Shown in pieces: positions 5,877 through 12,856 of a stretch of DNA of 41,227 nt (its first letter is position 1; each line of letters begins with the position of its first letter). A model generated the notes under the pieces. It worked only from the letters and a program-made list of their open reading frames with translations. It was not told the DNA's origin and did not search any database. The stretch comes from Nitrospirota bacterium. GTDB lineage: Bacteria; Nitrospirota; Thermodesulfovibrionia; Thermodesulfovibrionales; UBA1546. The position numbers and the translations under genes were made by a program. The DNA lies in the NCBI GenBank assembly GCA_016208915.1, contig JACQXE010000027.1, positions 1 to 41,227 on the forward strand, given 5' to 3'.

Positions 5877-6881
5877 TTAGTTCCCCATCTTTTGATTTTG
5901 CCACAACTTTGCAAAATGTTTCGTGTTTTTAATTATGTCAGTAGGATCAATAGTGTTTACTGGCAGGTCTTCAATTGAGGAGTTAGAATATAATATTAAC
6001 CTCTTTTTTTCTACTGTTAGAAAAGGAGTTCTTAGAAATTCTTCAGGCTTTTGTATATGGTAAGTTCTAATACTAGTGTCTAAAGCCCCAGCGATTGTGA
6101 AAGTGACAAGACGATGCTCACCAGTGCCTTTGTAATAAATTGCTGGTAAAAGATAACAGGAAAAATTACAGTGCTCATAATTACATCTTATGATGTCTAA
6201 AATGTACGACTTTAAGAACCTTATTTGTTTTTCTTCCTGTGTTAATCGTTTAATTTTATGAAAATAATCTTTTAAATATTTCGATTCTGGTTGACTTTGA
6301 AATATTTGCATTTCTTTGTCTCGGTGTGAAGCATGAACAGTTAGAAACATTATAAATTTTTTGGAGCGCGAGCTCGCTGTAATATCTCTTTGAATCTCTA
6401 ATAATTTCTTTATCGCGTGAGATTTATAGACACGCTGTGTATTCCCCTTATCATCAACAATAGGCAGCGGCGACGTTATTTCATTGCAAAAATCGAGATT
6501 ATAGATTGTTACCACATCATTTTGCGAAAAAATATTACCAGATATATCACGACCCCGCAATACTACTTCCTCTATATATCCGTCATATAGACTAAATGTT
6601 TTAATCAGACCTTTTCTTTCCAAATCCTTCAATTTATTTTCTATTGCTACAACTTTGCTTCGTGATTGGCTGCTTGACGATGGGTTGGGATAATCTCTGC
6701 ATTGAAAAGCTATAATTTGATCGATATAATCAAGCCATTCTGTAATATCAGATAAATCAACTCCAGGAAGCCCAAGGTAAAGAAGTTTATATTTTAGAGT
6801 AGAGTAGATAAATGAGACGAGTTTTTTGCCCCATTCAGTTCTTATTATGCCTTTAGCTGGATTGTCTTTATAATCTCCCAT
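5877..6881 (-). CDS. Conserved protein of unknown function in GHKL-radical SAM operon
   Basis: A 334-residue soluble protein without signal peptide or membrane segment. I do not recognise a named domain. Distinct segments are GIIRTEWGKKLVSFIYSTL near the N-terminus, a central IAFQCRDYPNPSSS, EEVVLRGRD and the hydrophobic VVTIYNLDFCNEITSP, which resembles a strand-plus-acidic loop of a Rossmann-like fold. Three Cys lie in RCNYEHCNFSCYL. It overlaps the ATPase gene by one base (TAATG) and is followed immediately by the radical SAM gene, so the three form a tight operon. The TEW...GLPG opening and the FQCRDYPNPS stretch look conserved rather than random, so homologues should be easy to find. Function unknown. 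Confidence 0.75.
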   Translation of the reverse strand: MGDYKDNPAKGIIRTEWGKKLVSFIYSTLKYKLLYLGLPGVDLSDITEWLDYIDQIIAFQCRDYPNPSSSSQSRSKVVAIENKLKDLERKGLIKTFSLYDGYIEEVVLRGRDISGNIFSQNDVVTIYNLDFCNEITSPLPIVDDKGNTQRVYKSHAIKKLLEIQRDITASSRSKKFIMFLTVHASHRDKEMQIFQSQPESKYLKDYFHKIKRLTQEEKQIRFLKSYILDIIRCNYEHCNFSCYLLPAIYYKGTGEHRLVTFTIAGALDTSIRTYHIQKPEEFLRTPFLTVEKKRLILYSNSSIEDLPVNTIDPTDIIKNTKHFAKLWQNQKMGN

Positions 6882-8539
6882 TATTCTTCGCTAAATAGAT
6901 CCTCTATTTCTGACTTCAATTTCTTTAAATTATCTATATAGTCTTCTTTATTTACAGAAGTTCCTTGTATATATCTTTCATCAATTAATTCAAGCACTGT
7001 TCTTAATTGATCATTCAGTGGTAAGTCGAGAGATTCAAACACTTCGAGTAAATTCTCCGGTTCTTTTTCTTTGACTGATTTTCTTGTGGATGGCAGTTTT
7101 TTAATCTCATCTAACATAGCTATTTCGGGTAATTTTTTGGATTTTAATATCTTTGTTTTTTGTCTTTTCTGATTTATTAATTCCTGTATCTTCTTTTCAA
7201 GCGTCCGCGCGCTCTTAACAAAACTTTCAGCGTCGTTTATCCTATCCGACCTAATGGCTTTTCTGTTTAATCTTCCTTTAATTTGATCATAATACATTCT
7301 TATTTCAACAATCATATCCACCAAATGCTCTGGATGATCTGCAAAATATCCAGCATTCGCATATAGTTCTTTCAGCTTTTCAATAGCGGTATCTAACTGC
7401 TCGTCGCCTTTGGTGTACTCTTGATATTCATTTGCTTTATTGTTGTAATAACTCGCCACATTGTTTAAGCCTTCGTAAAAAAGGGAGCTTAATGGAGAAA
7501 TTTCAAAATCACTTCTGGCAGCATTGGGTAATAAATCACGATGTACGACGATAACTTCTCCTATATAGCGGTCAAAAAAAGTAGTTCTGCCAAAATATTT
7601 ACCAACGTCTGCTCTATCACCAATTGCAAACCCCTGTTTTTTTATTAAGAAGCCTCGTAAAGCTTTCTCTCCAATTTTTTTCCTTGCCGGATTAAGACAA
7701 CCCCACGTAACGCCGAAGAAAATATCTTTATTTTTAACTTCCTTGAAAAAAGGCTCATTGGGATATCCCTTAAATTGCTCATCTGTGTACGGTCTGTATA
7801 GCTTTTCGATTCTACTATGAACCTGTAGGGTTAAATTAATTAATTTAAATTCCGCGTTATGCTGCTTACATATTGTAGTTATTCTGTCCTCAATTTTCTT
7901 TGCCCATCTAAATTTGTCACTATTGAAATGAAGGGGAACAACTTGTTGAAGATAATCGGCAACCTCCTCGAATTTTGAAAGTGATTTAAAAAAAATTGGC
8001 TCAAGCCCGACCATTTCAATACGTGTTCCTATTTTTTTATAATCAGATTCCTCCAATTTAGATAGAGTGATATTATCTTGGAGTAAAGATTGTAAGTCTA
8101 TCAGGTTGTCACTAGTTATTTTGCCAGTTAAACGAGCAGATTGTTGGTCGTTTAATTTATTTCTCATAGAATGAAAATCAAAAGATAAAAGAGATGGTGC
8201 TGATGAATTGTTCTTAGGTTTTGAATAAATATCAAGTCGCTTACATAGATGAAATGAGCTGTAAATGCCGATACCCCTAAATCCGACATCAACGGAAGGA
8301 TTTTTATCCGAGATACCAACTCTAATAGCCTTTTCTAAAGTTTCTTTATCCATACCAAAGCCATCATCTTCGATCGCAATGGAATCTGTTCTTATCTTTA
8401 TCTCAATATTCTGAGCGTCAGCGTCAACGCCATTTTGAATATACTCACGAAGAGCATCACGTGGATCCGGGTATATTCCCTTTGTTAGGATAGATATAAC
8501 TTCTGCCCCAATATCATGTTTTGTAATTTTTAAAGCCAT
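6881..8539 (-). CDS. GHKL (HSP90-like) ATPase
   Basis: A 552-residue protein with an N-terminal Bergerat fold. The N box is EYIQNGVDA (Asn36), the G1 box EDDGFGM (about 57-63) and the G2 box GFRGIGIYSSF (about 86-96). Residues 100-370 continue like the transducer domain of HSP90/MutL/MORC proteins, with a basic GEKALRGFLIKKQGFAIGD segment. The C-terminal 180 residues are charged and coiled-coil-like (IKKLPSTRKSVKEKEPENLL). Such stand-alone GHKL ATPases act as ATP-gated clamps and recur in phage-defence loci. It is the first gene of a three-gene overlapping set and follows the PLD nuclease by 57 bases on the same strand. ATPase assignment is firm. The role is inferred. Confidence 0.85.
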   Translation of the reverse strand: MALKITKHDIGAEVISILTKGIYPDPRDALREYIQNGVDADAQNIEIKIRTDSIAIEDDGFGMDKETLEKAIRVGISDKNPSVDVGFRGIGIYSSFHLCKRLDIYSKPKNNSSAPSLLSFDFHSMRNKLNDQQSARLTGKITSDNLIDLQSLLQDNITLSKLEESDYKKIGTRIEMVGLEPIFFKSLSKFEEVADYLQQVVPLHFNSDKFRWAKKIEDRITTICKQHNAEFKLINLTLQVHSRIEKLYRPYTDEQFKGYPNEPFFKEVKNKDIFFGVTWGCLNPARKKIGEKALRGFLIKKQGFAIGDRADVGKYFGRTTFFDRYIGEVIVVHRDLLPNAARSDFEISPLSSLFYEGLNNVASYYNNKANEYQEYTKGDEQLDTAIEKLKELYANAGYFADHPEHLVDMIVEIRMYYDQIKGRLNRKAIRSDRINDAESFVKSARTLEKKIQELINQKRQKTKILKSKKLPEIAMLDEIKKLPSTRKSVKEKEPENLLEVFESLDLPLNDQLRTVLELIDERYIQGTSVNKEDYIDNLKKLKSEIEDLFSEE

Positions 8540-8596
8540 TTTAATTCCATTCTTATAGATATTTTAAATCCAATAAATAATAAAGCAAATTAAATC

Positions 8597-9421
8597 TTAT
8601 TTCCATAACTTCTTATAAACCCCTCTATCTACAAACTGTAATAGTCCTAAGTCTCTCAGCTTTTGCAACTGTTGCCTGCTTTTCTCTTGAATCTTTGTAT
8701 TGCGCGGATGCAAGATTTTTAATCTATCTTCATATTTATAAACTGCATTTAATCTGAAGACATCTGCTTCAATCTCATTAAGCACATCAAACACATCTTT
8801 CACCCAGCCGGTCAGATTTTTCTGAATAGATTCAATACCGCCTTCGTATCTATCAGCTTCTAAATCCTCTTCTGTAACTTTCCTGAAAAGTTCCTTATCC
8901 TTTAACTCAAATTTCGGTTTCTTTTCTTTTGGCACAGACTGAAGTATGTGGTAAGCTTTATCAATGATTTCATCAGTGATTATACCTGTTGCTTCAGTAT
9001 CTTTAAAAACTTTCTTGTAGTCTTCGGCTATTTTAAAGGAGAGTTCTTCATCATTGATTAAAAGACCATACTCGTAATTATTGAGCAATCCCCCGGATGT
9101 TAGATTGCCTGAGGTCACGACAGATTTTCTTTTATCAAAGATGAAGACCTTTGCATGTAACTGGTGGTAGCTTTTGATAGTCGCATCTCGTTTATGAAGG
9201 ATTTCCAGAGCTTCAAGGTCTGACGCTCCTCTGTAAAAGTTTGAGAGCTTAAAGCTGTTTAGGTAATCAATTTTAACGCTTGGGTTTGCATGGTCAACAA
9301 TTAATGAGGCAACACTTTTTTTGATATAAGGACTTGCAAGTTGAATACTCTTTCGAGATTCTTTTATGAGCCTGATAAAGTCAGATCTCCACGGAGATTT
9401 TAAAATTCTGATATTTTCCAA
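8597..9421 (-). CDS. PLD-family nuclease with DpnI-like C-terminal winged-helix region
   Basis: A 274-residue protein. Residues 1-130 form a single phospholipase D-type half with H89-x-K91 in QLHAKVFIFD followed by the SGNLTSGG turn (Asn106). Such halves dimerise to give a metal-independent nuclease, as in Nuc and BfiI. The last 65 residues (FRLNAVYKYEDRLKILHPRN, then QQLQKLRDLGLLQFVDRGVY) resemble the C-terminal winged helix of DpnI and related restriction enzymes, with the QQLQ.LRD.G..F..RG.Y pattern. This suggests a restriction endonuclease with separate cleavage and DNA-reading parts. The start is TTG at 9421 after a good GGAGGG site. It leads the ATPase gene by 57 bases and may share a transcript with it. 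Confidence 0.8.
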   Translation of the reverse strand: MENIRILKSPWRSDFIRLIKESRKSIQLASPYIKKSVASLIVDHANPSVKIDYLNSFKLSNFYRGASDLEALEILHKRDATIKSYHQLHAKVFIFDKRKSVVTSGNLTSGGLLNNYEYGLLINDEELSFKIAEDYKKVFKDTEATGIITDEIIDKAYHILQSVPKEKKPKFELKDKELFRKVTEEDLEADRYEGGIESIQKNLTGWVKDVFDVLNEIEADVFRLNAVYKYEDRLKILHPRNTKIQEKSRQQLQKLRDLGLLQFVDRGVYKKLWK

Positions 9422-9480
9422 AAATCCCTCCGATTAAATTGCTATGGTATTAGATCATAAATAATAAAAAATTGTCTATC

Positions 9481-9600
9481 CCCTCCGCCCCCAAAAAAAT
9501 CCGCCACAAGATAGTGCAGAAGCCAGAAGTACAAAAGTCAAAAGTTCAATAGAGCAATAGTTCAACAGTGCGGCAGAGCAAAAGAGCAACAAAGTAATGT
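9481..9600. repeat. Low-complexity GCAGAAGT repeat tract, left member of a direct-repeat pair
   Basis: CCCTCCGCCCCCA is followed by degenerate units of the type TAGTGCAGAAGCCAGAAG and AAAAGTTCAATAGAGCAA. The same order (CCCTCCGCCCCCA, then TAGTGCAGAAGTCAGAAG) recurs at 10964-11017. The two copies enclose a TA pair and a nucleotidyltransferase pair. A minus-orientation relative lies at 3785-3840. Confidence 0.65.
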
Positions 9601-9601
9601 A

Positions 9602-9631
9602 TTGCAACCATGCGTTGATAATGGTTATAAT
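9602..9631 (+). promoter_or_regulatory. Promoter of second RelBE-like pair
   Basis: TTGCAA (9602-9607) and a perfect TATAAT (9626-9631) are spaced by 18 bases. It covers the alternative upstream start of the antitoxin frame, so translation must begin at the ATG at 9650, which has a GGAGG site. Confidence 0.6.
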
Positions 9632-9649
9632 GCTTCTACAGGAGGCAGG

Positions 9650-9850
9650 ATGTTAACTTTAACTAAAAAATATATCGTTGATGATAAAAACAAGAAGATT
9701 GCTGTCCAGATACCGTTTGAAACATACAAGAAGATAGAAGAGGTATTGGAAGACTATGCTCTGGGGCAGTACATCCTTGACGTTAAAGATGAAAAATCTC
9801 TTTCGATAGCTGAGGCAAAAAAGTTTTACGGCAAAAGAACCCGTTTTTGA
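9650..9850 (+). CDS. Antitoxin of RelE-like pair
   Basis: A 66-residue protein (LTLTKKYIVDDKNKKIAVQI at the start, then FETYKKIEEVLEDYALGQYI). The QIPFETYKKIEEVLEDY helix is typical of Phd/RelB-type antitoxins associated with RelE. The ATG at 9650 is preceded by ACAGGAGG. A longer frame from 9602 is possible on paper but would start inside the promoter. It overlaps the toxin by 4 bases (TTGA). It should bind both DNA and toxin. Confidence 0.75.
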   Translation: MLTLTKKYIVDDKNKKIAVQIPFETYKKIEEVLEDYALGQYILDVKDEKSLSIAEAKKFYGKRTRF

Positions 9851-10125
9851 AATTTCAAGTCCTCTATAAAAAGACTTTTCTAAAAGAACTGAAAAAACTC
9901 CCCAAAGACATCCGAATAAAAGCCGAGCATCTGTGTTTTGATATTCTCCCTGAAATTGAAAATCCGGCAGACATCAGAGGGTTAGAAAAACTTGTCGGTT
10001 ATGAGAAATCTTACAAAGTACGTTTCGGTGATTATCGCCTCGGCGTAGAGATTGATATTGAATCCAAAGTTATAGAGTGTTGCAGGGCACTTCATAGAAA
10101 AGAAATTTACAGATACTATCCATAA
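9847..10125 (+). CDS. relE: RelE/ParE-superfamily toxin
   Basis: A 92-residue protein. FQVLYKKTFLKELKKLPKD forms the first strand and helices. IRGLEKLVGYEKSYKVRFGDYRLGVEID carries the central strands with Arg and Tyr residues. CRALHRKEIYRYYP ends with the basic/Tyr/His set of RelE-type mRNA interferases. The start is TTG at 9847, overlapping the antitoxin stop. It is similar in design to, but clearly different in sequence from, the toxin at 2502-2783. It looks intact. Confidence 0.82.
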   Translation: MKFQVLYKKTFLKELKKLPKDIRIKAEHLCFDILPEIENPADIRGLEKLVGYEKSYKVRFGDYRLGVEIDIESKVIECCRALHRKEIYRYYP

Positions 10126-10221
10126 AACCCCTCATAGCGGAAGAAGCTTTAAAGCAAAAGTAAAGGGACAAGGGAATTATGGAGTTTAAGGGAAAGAAGG
10201 GTATAGTTTCAGATAGAATTT

Positions 10222-10767
10222 TTAGGATTTACTTACGATCTCAAGTTTCGATAAAAGAAAGTGTTTTTCTGCAAGTATCCTGAGTCGTCGCATATTTGCT
10301 TTCTTAAAAAGAGCCTTAATATCAATTGCATCCTGACTGCTTAACGGCAGGAGCTTTAAAAGGATAAGATATTCGGGAGTTACGACCTTAACATTTTTCC
10401 CAAATACTTCAGCGGTAACCGATTTTTTTATTGCCTCTGCTGCCAATTCAAAATCTTTAGTGCTTATAACATCAACTTCTATCTGTCCTGCGACAAAAGA
10501 GAGTTTTTCTTTTATATGCATCCGCTTGGTTCCTTTGTGTAAGACTATTTTCTTTTGCAATCTGGTTTCAACTATAGAGACTATATCAGACCATTTAAAA
10601 TTCTTTGCGACTACAACCACAAGGTCAACATCTTTTGTAGTACGTGGTCTTATCCAGGCGGAGAGCGCCAGCCCGCCTATCAAAGCATAGTCTTCAATAA
10701 TTCCTTCATTCTTGATCTCATCAAAAAATGTGATGGCCTTTTTGAAAGCTTCTACTATTATAGACAC
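10222..10767 (-). CDS. Nucleotidyltransferase of the AbiEii/MNT type
   Basis: A 181-residue protein with the pol-beta nucleotidyltransferase signature: G31-G32 in ALIGGLALSAW, and D46-x-D48 in TTKDVDLVV, with a third acidic candidate in GQIEVDVIST. This is the minimal fold of AbiEii toxins, which transfer nucleotides to tRNA, and of MNT antitoxins that adenylylate partners. The start is GTG at 10767, sharing one base with the stop of the 43-residue upstream gene (TAGTG), so the two are coupled. With that partner it may form a TA pair. Direction of toxicity cannot be decided from sequence. Confidence 0.75.
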   Translation of the reverse strand: MSIIVEAFKKAITFFDEIKNEGIIEDYALIGGLALSAWIRPRTTKDVDLVVVVAKNFKWSDIVSIVETRLQKKIVLHKGTKRMHIKEKLSFVAGQIEVDVISTKDFELAAEAIKKSVTAEVFGKNVKVVTPEYLILLKLLPLSSQDAIDIKALFKKANMRRLRILAEKHFLLSKLEIVSKS

Positions 10768-10898
10768 TATTTTTTCTTTGCAGCCTTTTTAACTGATTTC
10801 TTGAGGATTAGGGAAAGTTCAAGGAGCTCGAGAGCGATCTCGATATTTCTGCCTTTTGGTTTTAAAGAATACCTCTTTATCCCGTCTGCCGCTTTCAT
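10767..10898 (-). CDS. 43-residue basic partner of the nucleotidyltransferase
   Basis: A short frame begins with ATG at 10898 (MKAADGIKRYSLKPKGRN) and ends in a Lys-rich tail. Its stop codon overlaps the GTG of the nucleotidyltransferase. The middle (IEIALELLELSLILKKSV) is a single amphipathic helix. Size, basic charge and coupling fit a small DNA-binding or toxin-neutralising partner. No family is recognised. No strong ribosome site is seen before the ATG. Confidence 0.5.
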   Translation of the reverse strand: MKAADGIKRYSLKPKGRNIEIALELLELSLILKKSVKKAAKKK

Positions 10899-10963
10899 AA
10901 TGGTAATTATAACAAAACAAAGCCTCAAATAGTCATCTCAAAGATTTCATCCTGATAACAACC

Positions 10964-11120
10964 CCCTCCGCCCCCACAACGACAGCGCAAAAGTTCCGTA
11001 GTGCAGAAGTCAGAAGTCAAAAGCGCGGAAGTGCAGAAGTGCGGAAGAGCTAAAGGCGGGAAGCACAGAAGGCTAAAAAAACAAATATACAAAAGAACAG
11101 AACAACTTCCGCTCTTCCGA
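10964..11120. repeat. Low-complexity GCAGAAGT repeat tract, right member of the pair
   Basis: CCCTCCGCCCCCA (10964-10976) is followed by many imperfect AGTGCAGAAGT / GCGGAAGTGC units to about 11110. It mirrors the tract at 9481-9600 in the same orientation. It is non-coding and fills the first half of the gene-free stretch 10899-11312. Confidence 0.65.
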
Positions 11121-11165
11121 GCTTAGAGCTAAGAGCAAAAGTGTAAAAACGCGCTTGTTATTATC

Positions 11166-11195
11166 TTGACTAACTGTTCGAATACCGGTTATACT
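11166..11195 (+). promoter_or_regulatory. cspA promoter
   Basis: TTGACT (11166-11171) and TATACT (11190-11195) are separated by 18 bases. The expected start near 11202 gives a leader of about 110 bases before cspA. Confidence 0.6.
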
Positions 11196-11229
11196 AACAC
11201 CAGAATTTTAGAAGTTTTTGCAGTTTATG

Positions 11230-11266
11230 AGGCCACAAAGACTTTTGACTTTGTGGCCTTTTTTTA
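11230..11266 (+). terminator. Intrinsic terminator inside the cspA leader
   Basis: An 11-bp perfect stem, AGGCCACAAAG (11230-11240) with CTTTGTGGCCT (11249-11259), has an 8-base loop and then seven Ts. It sits between the cspA promoter and its ribosome site. Most transcripts from the promoter would therefore stop as an RNA of about 65 bases unless the hairpin is prevented from forming. It could be an attenuator for cspA or the end of a small RNA. Confidence 0.7.
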
Positions 11267-11312
11267 TTGAGACCTTCTGAGATTTGAGTTTACAGAAAAG
11301 GAGGTAAAAGAA

Positions 11313-11513
11313 ATGGCTAATGGAACTGTGAAATGGTTTAACGACAGCAAAGGTTTTGGCTTTATTACAAGTGAAGACGAAAGTGATGTATTTGTCCACC
11401 ATACTTCAATCCAAGGCAATGGCTTTAAATCCCTTGCAGAGGGCGACAAGGTCAGCTTTGATACTGAAAAAGGCCCGAAAGGCCCCAAGGCGATCAATGT
11501 AGTTAAACTGTAA
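11313..11513 (+). CDS. cspA: Cold-shock protein (CspA family)
   Basis: A 66-residue single cold-shock domain. RNP1 is KGFGFI and RNP2 is VFVHH, with the usual aromatic residues (VKWFN) that stack on single-stranded nucleic acid. It acts as an RNA chaperone or antiterminator. Length is standard. A strong AAAGGAGG site precedes the ATG. It is a single-gene transcript bounded by a leader terminator and a strong terminator behind the gene. The leader hairpin suggests that expression depends on conditional read-through, as is common for cold-shock genes that sense RNA folding. Confidence 0.95.
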   Translation: MANGTVKWFNDSKGFGFITSEDESDVFVHHTSIQGNGFKSLAEGDKVSFDTEKGPKGPKAINVVKL

Positions 11514-11525
11514 TTAGATGGAAAA

Positions 11526-11556
11526 GGCTCCCTCAGACTGAGGGAGCCCTTTCATT
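11526..11556 (+). terminator. cspA terminator
   Basis: A 10-bp perfect stem, GGCTCCCTCA (11526-11535) with TGAGGGAGCC (11539-11548), has a GAC loop and is followed by a T-rich tail (CTTTCATTT). It starts 13 bases after the cspA stop codon. Confidence 0.85.
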
Positions 11557-11566
11557 TGGGAGGATC

Positions 11567-11935
11567 ATGAACAACAGCATGAACAGCAGAAAGAGTGCGG
11601 CAAGGAGAGAAAGGCTTCAACAGAGAATTGATGCAGGCTTTGTAGCTAAACACTTCCCTGAGGTTGCAAGCATAGTCATCAACATGATGTACAATCAGAC
11701 GGGGATACAAAAATCATTACCCCGGATGATTAATTTCTTTCCCAGCAGTTATGCTATCTTCAGGGTAGACTGTTTGAGCAGTGGCTGTGTTGATGGTGGG
11801 TTTGATCTAACCCAGGTTATAGCTGCGATGATTAGAAACCGCAGAGAGACGGCAAAAGGAGATCTCAGTTGTGAAAGTGGTACTTCCCCAGACCACTCAG
11901 CTATTGTCTACGAAGTTGCAATACAATACGCATAA
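11567..11935 (+). CDS. Conserved small protein of unknown function downstream of cspA
   Basis: A 122-residue protein preceded by GGGAGGATC before the ATG. The basic start (SRKSAARRERLQQRIDAGFV) is followed by KHFPEVASIVINM, a Cys pair in DCLSSGC, and the end SPDHSAIVYEVAIQYA. Regular spacing of strands suggests a small alpha/beta domain. I recall similar proteins next to cold-shock genes in related bacteria but know no function. It starts within the tail of the cspA terminator, so it needs read-through or its own promoter. The sequence after its stop (11936-12049) holds only an overlapping frame that I do not consider a gene. Confidence 0.6.
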   Translation: MNNSMNSRKSAARRERLQQRIDAGFVAKHFPEVASIVINMMYNQTGIQKSLPRMINFFPSSYAIFRVDCLSSGCVDGGFDLTQVIAAMIRNRRETAKGDLSCESGTSPDHSAIVYEVAIQYA

Positions 11936-12049
11936 AAACGGTCTCCGGGGTACAGAAATCCCAACCCCAGAAGTTCCATCAGCGAGGCAAGAAGGCATTA
12001 CGGCAAGAGAACTCGTGTTTAATGTTAATTTTCAGGATTACCCGTCTGC

Positions 12050-12805
12050 CTAAACCTTTCCTACAGGGGCGAGATATATGGTGAATTCCTCATTCCCATC
12101 AACACCGAGAAGTTTATCCATCATTTCTTGGTGATATGCGCCTACAGCGCATGTGCCGGCATGAATTGCTTCACAGGCGATATAGAGGTTTTGGCATACA
12201 TGTCCTGCATCAAGCGCTATAACTTTATGAGCTGCAGTATCGTATCGCCATTCCATGCGATATGGAACAGCAGTCCATATAAATGTTACAGCAGCCTTCC
12301 CTATGAAGTCCTGGCCGAGTGCTGCTTCAGCTATTTTCAGCGAGAGATCTTTTGGTTTTGATACAAGGTGAATCTGGTGCTCTACCGGCAGGTAGCGATA
12401 GATTCCTTCCTCAGTTTCTGCAACATTGAAGACGCAGAGATAGGTTTCGAGGGCATGGCGGCATCCGGCTGAGGGCACGGTTCTGAAAGCCGTGCCCTGA
12501 TTGGCAATTTTCCTTATTCCCTGTGTAGCCCATAACAGGAAAGATAGTTCTCTGAGGCTTAATGCCTCCTCGCGGAAGATCCTGCGGCTCCGCCGGTTAG
12601 CAATGGCAGTAAAGACACTCACAGTTGAAATGTCCTGAAGTTCTGCAATAGGGACAAGAGGAATGCGTTTAGAGTCTTTGGGGCATGGTTTTTCAAGAGG
12701 GGGCGGTTGTATTCCCTTGCTTTGATCAGTACCTGAAAAATCGATTGTCTGACGAACAATATCCTTGAGAAAGTACCGGAACCTGTCTTTTAATGATTTA
12801 TCCAT
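12050..12805 (-). CDS. SagB-type nitroreductase-fold oxidoreductase
   Basis: About 251 residues from ATG 12805 (MDKSLKDRF). A TTG four codons upstream is also in frame. The FMN-binding nitroreductase fold is seen in the RRSRRIFREEALSLRELSFLLWATQG segment, the FRTVPSAGCRHALETYL block and the late VGAYHQEMMDKLLGVDG...APVGK end. SagB/ThcOx enzymes oxidise azolines in peptide maturation, but many stand-alone members such as this one, with no peptide or cyclodehydratase gene nearby, have unknown substrates. The first 60 residues are an extension rich in Pro. The gene lies 51 bases after the SPOR/TPR gene on the same strand, so the two are probably co-transcribed. Confidence 0.8.
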   Translation of the reverse strand: MDKSLKDRFRYFLKDIVRQTIDFSGTDQSKGIQPPPLEKPCPKDSKRIPLVPIAELQDISTVSVFTAIANRRSRRIFREEALSLRELSFLLWATQGIRKIANQGTAFRTVPSAGCRHALETYLCVFNVAETEEGIYRYLPVEHQIHLVSKPKDLSLKIAEAALGQDFIGKAAVTFIWTAVPYRMEWRYDTAAHKVIALDAGHVCQNLYIACEAIHAGTCAVGAYHQEMMDKLLGVDGNEEFTIYLAPVGKV

Positions 12806-12856
12806 CGCTAAACACAAAAGCCACTGATTCTGAAAAAATGTTCTGCAGGCTGAGCT

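Noticed and set aside
10978-11110. Possible CRISPR array in the GCAGAAGT tract
   Set aside because: Units are short, imperfect and irregular, with no spacers of constant length. The same is true for 9481-9600.
11871-12053. 60-codon frame overlapping the end of the 122-residue gene and running to 12053
   Set aside because: The 122-residue frame ends naturally and has a ribosome site. The overlapping frame has no site and no recognisable content, and I see no sign of a frameshift.
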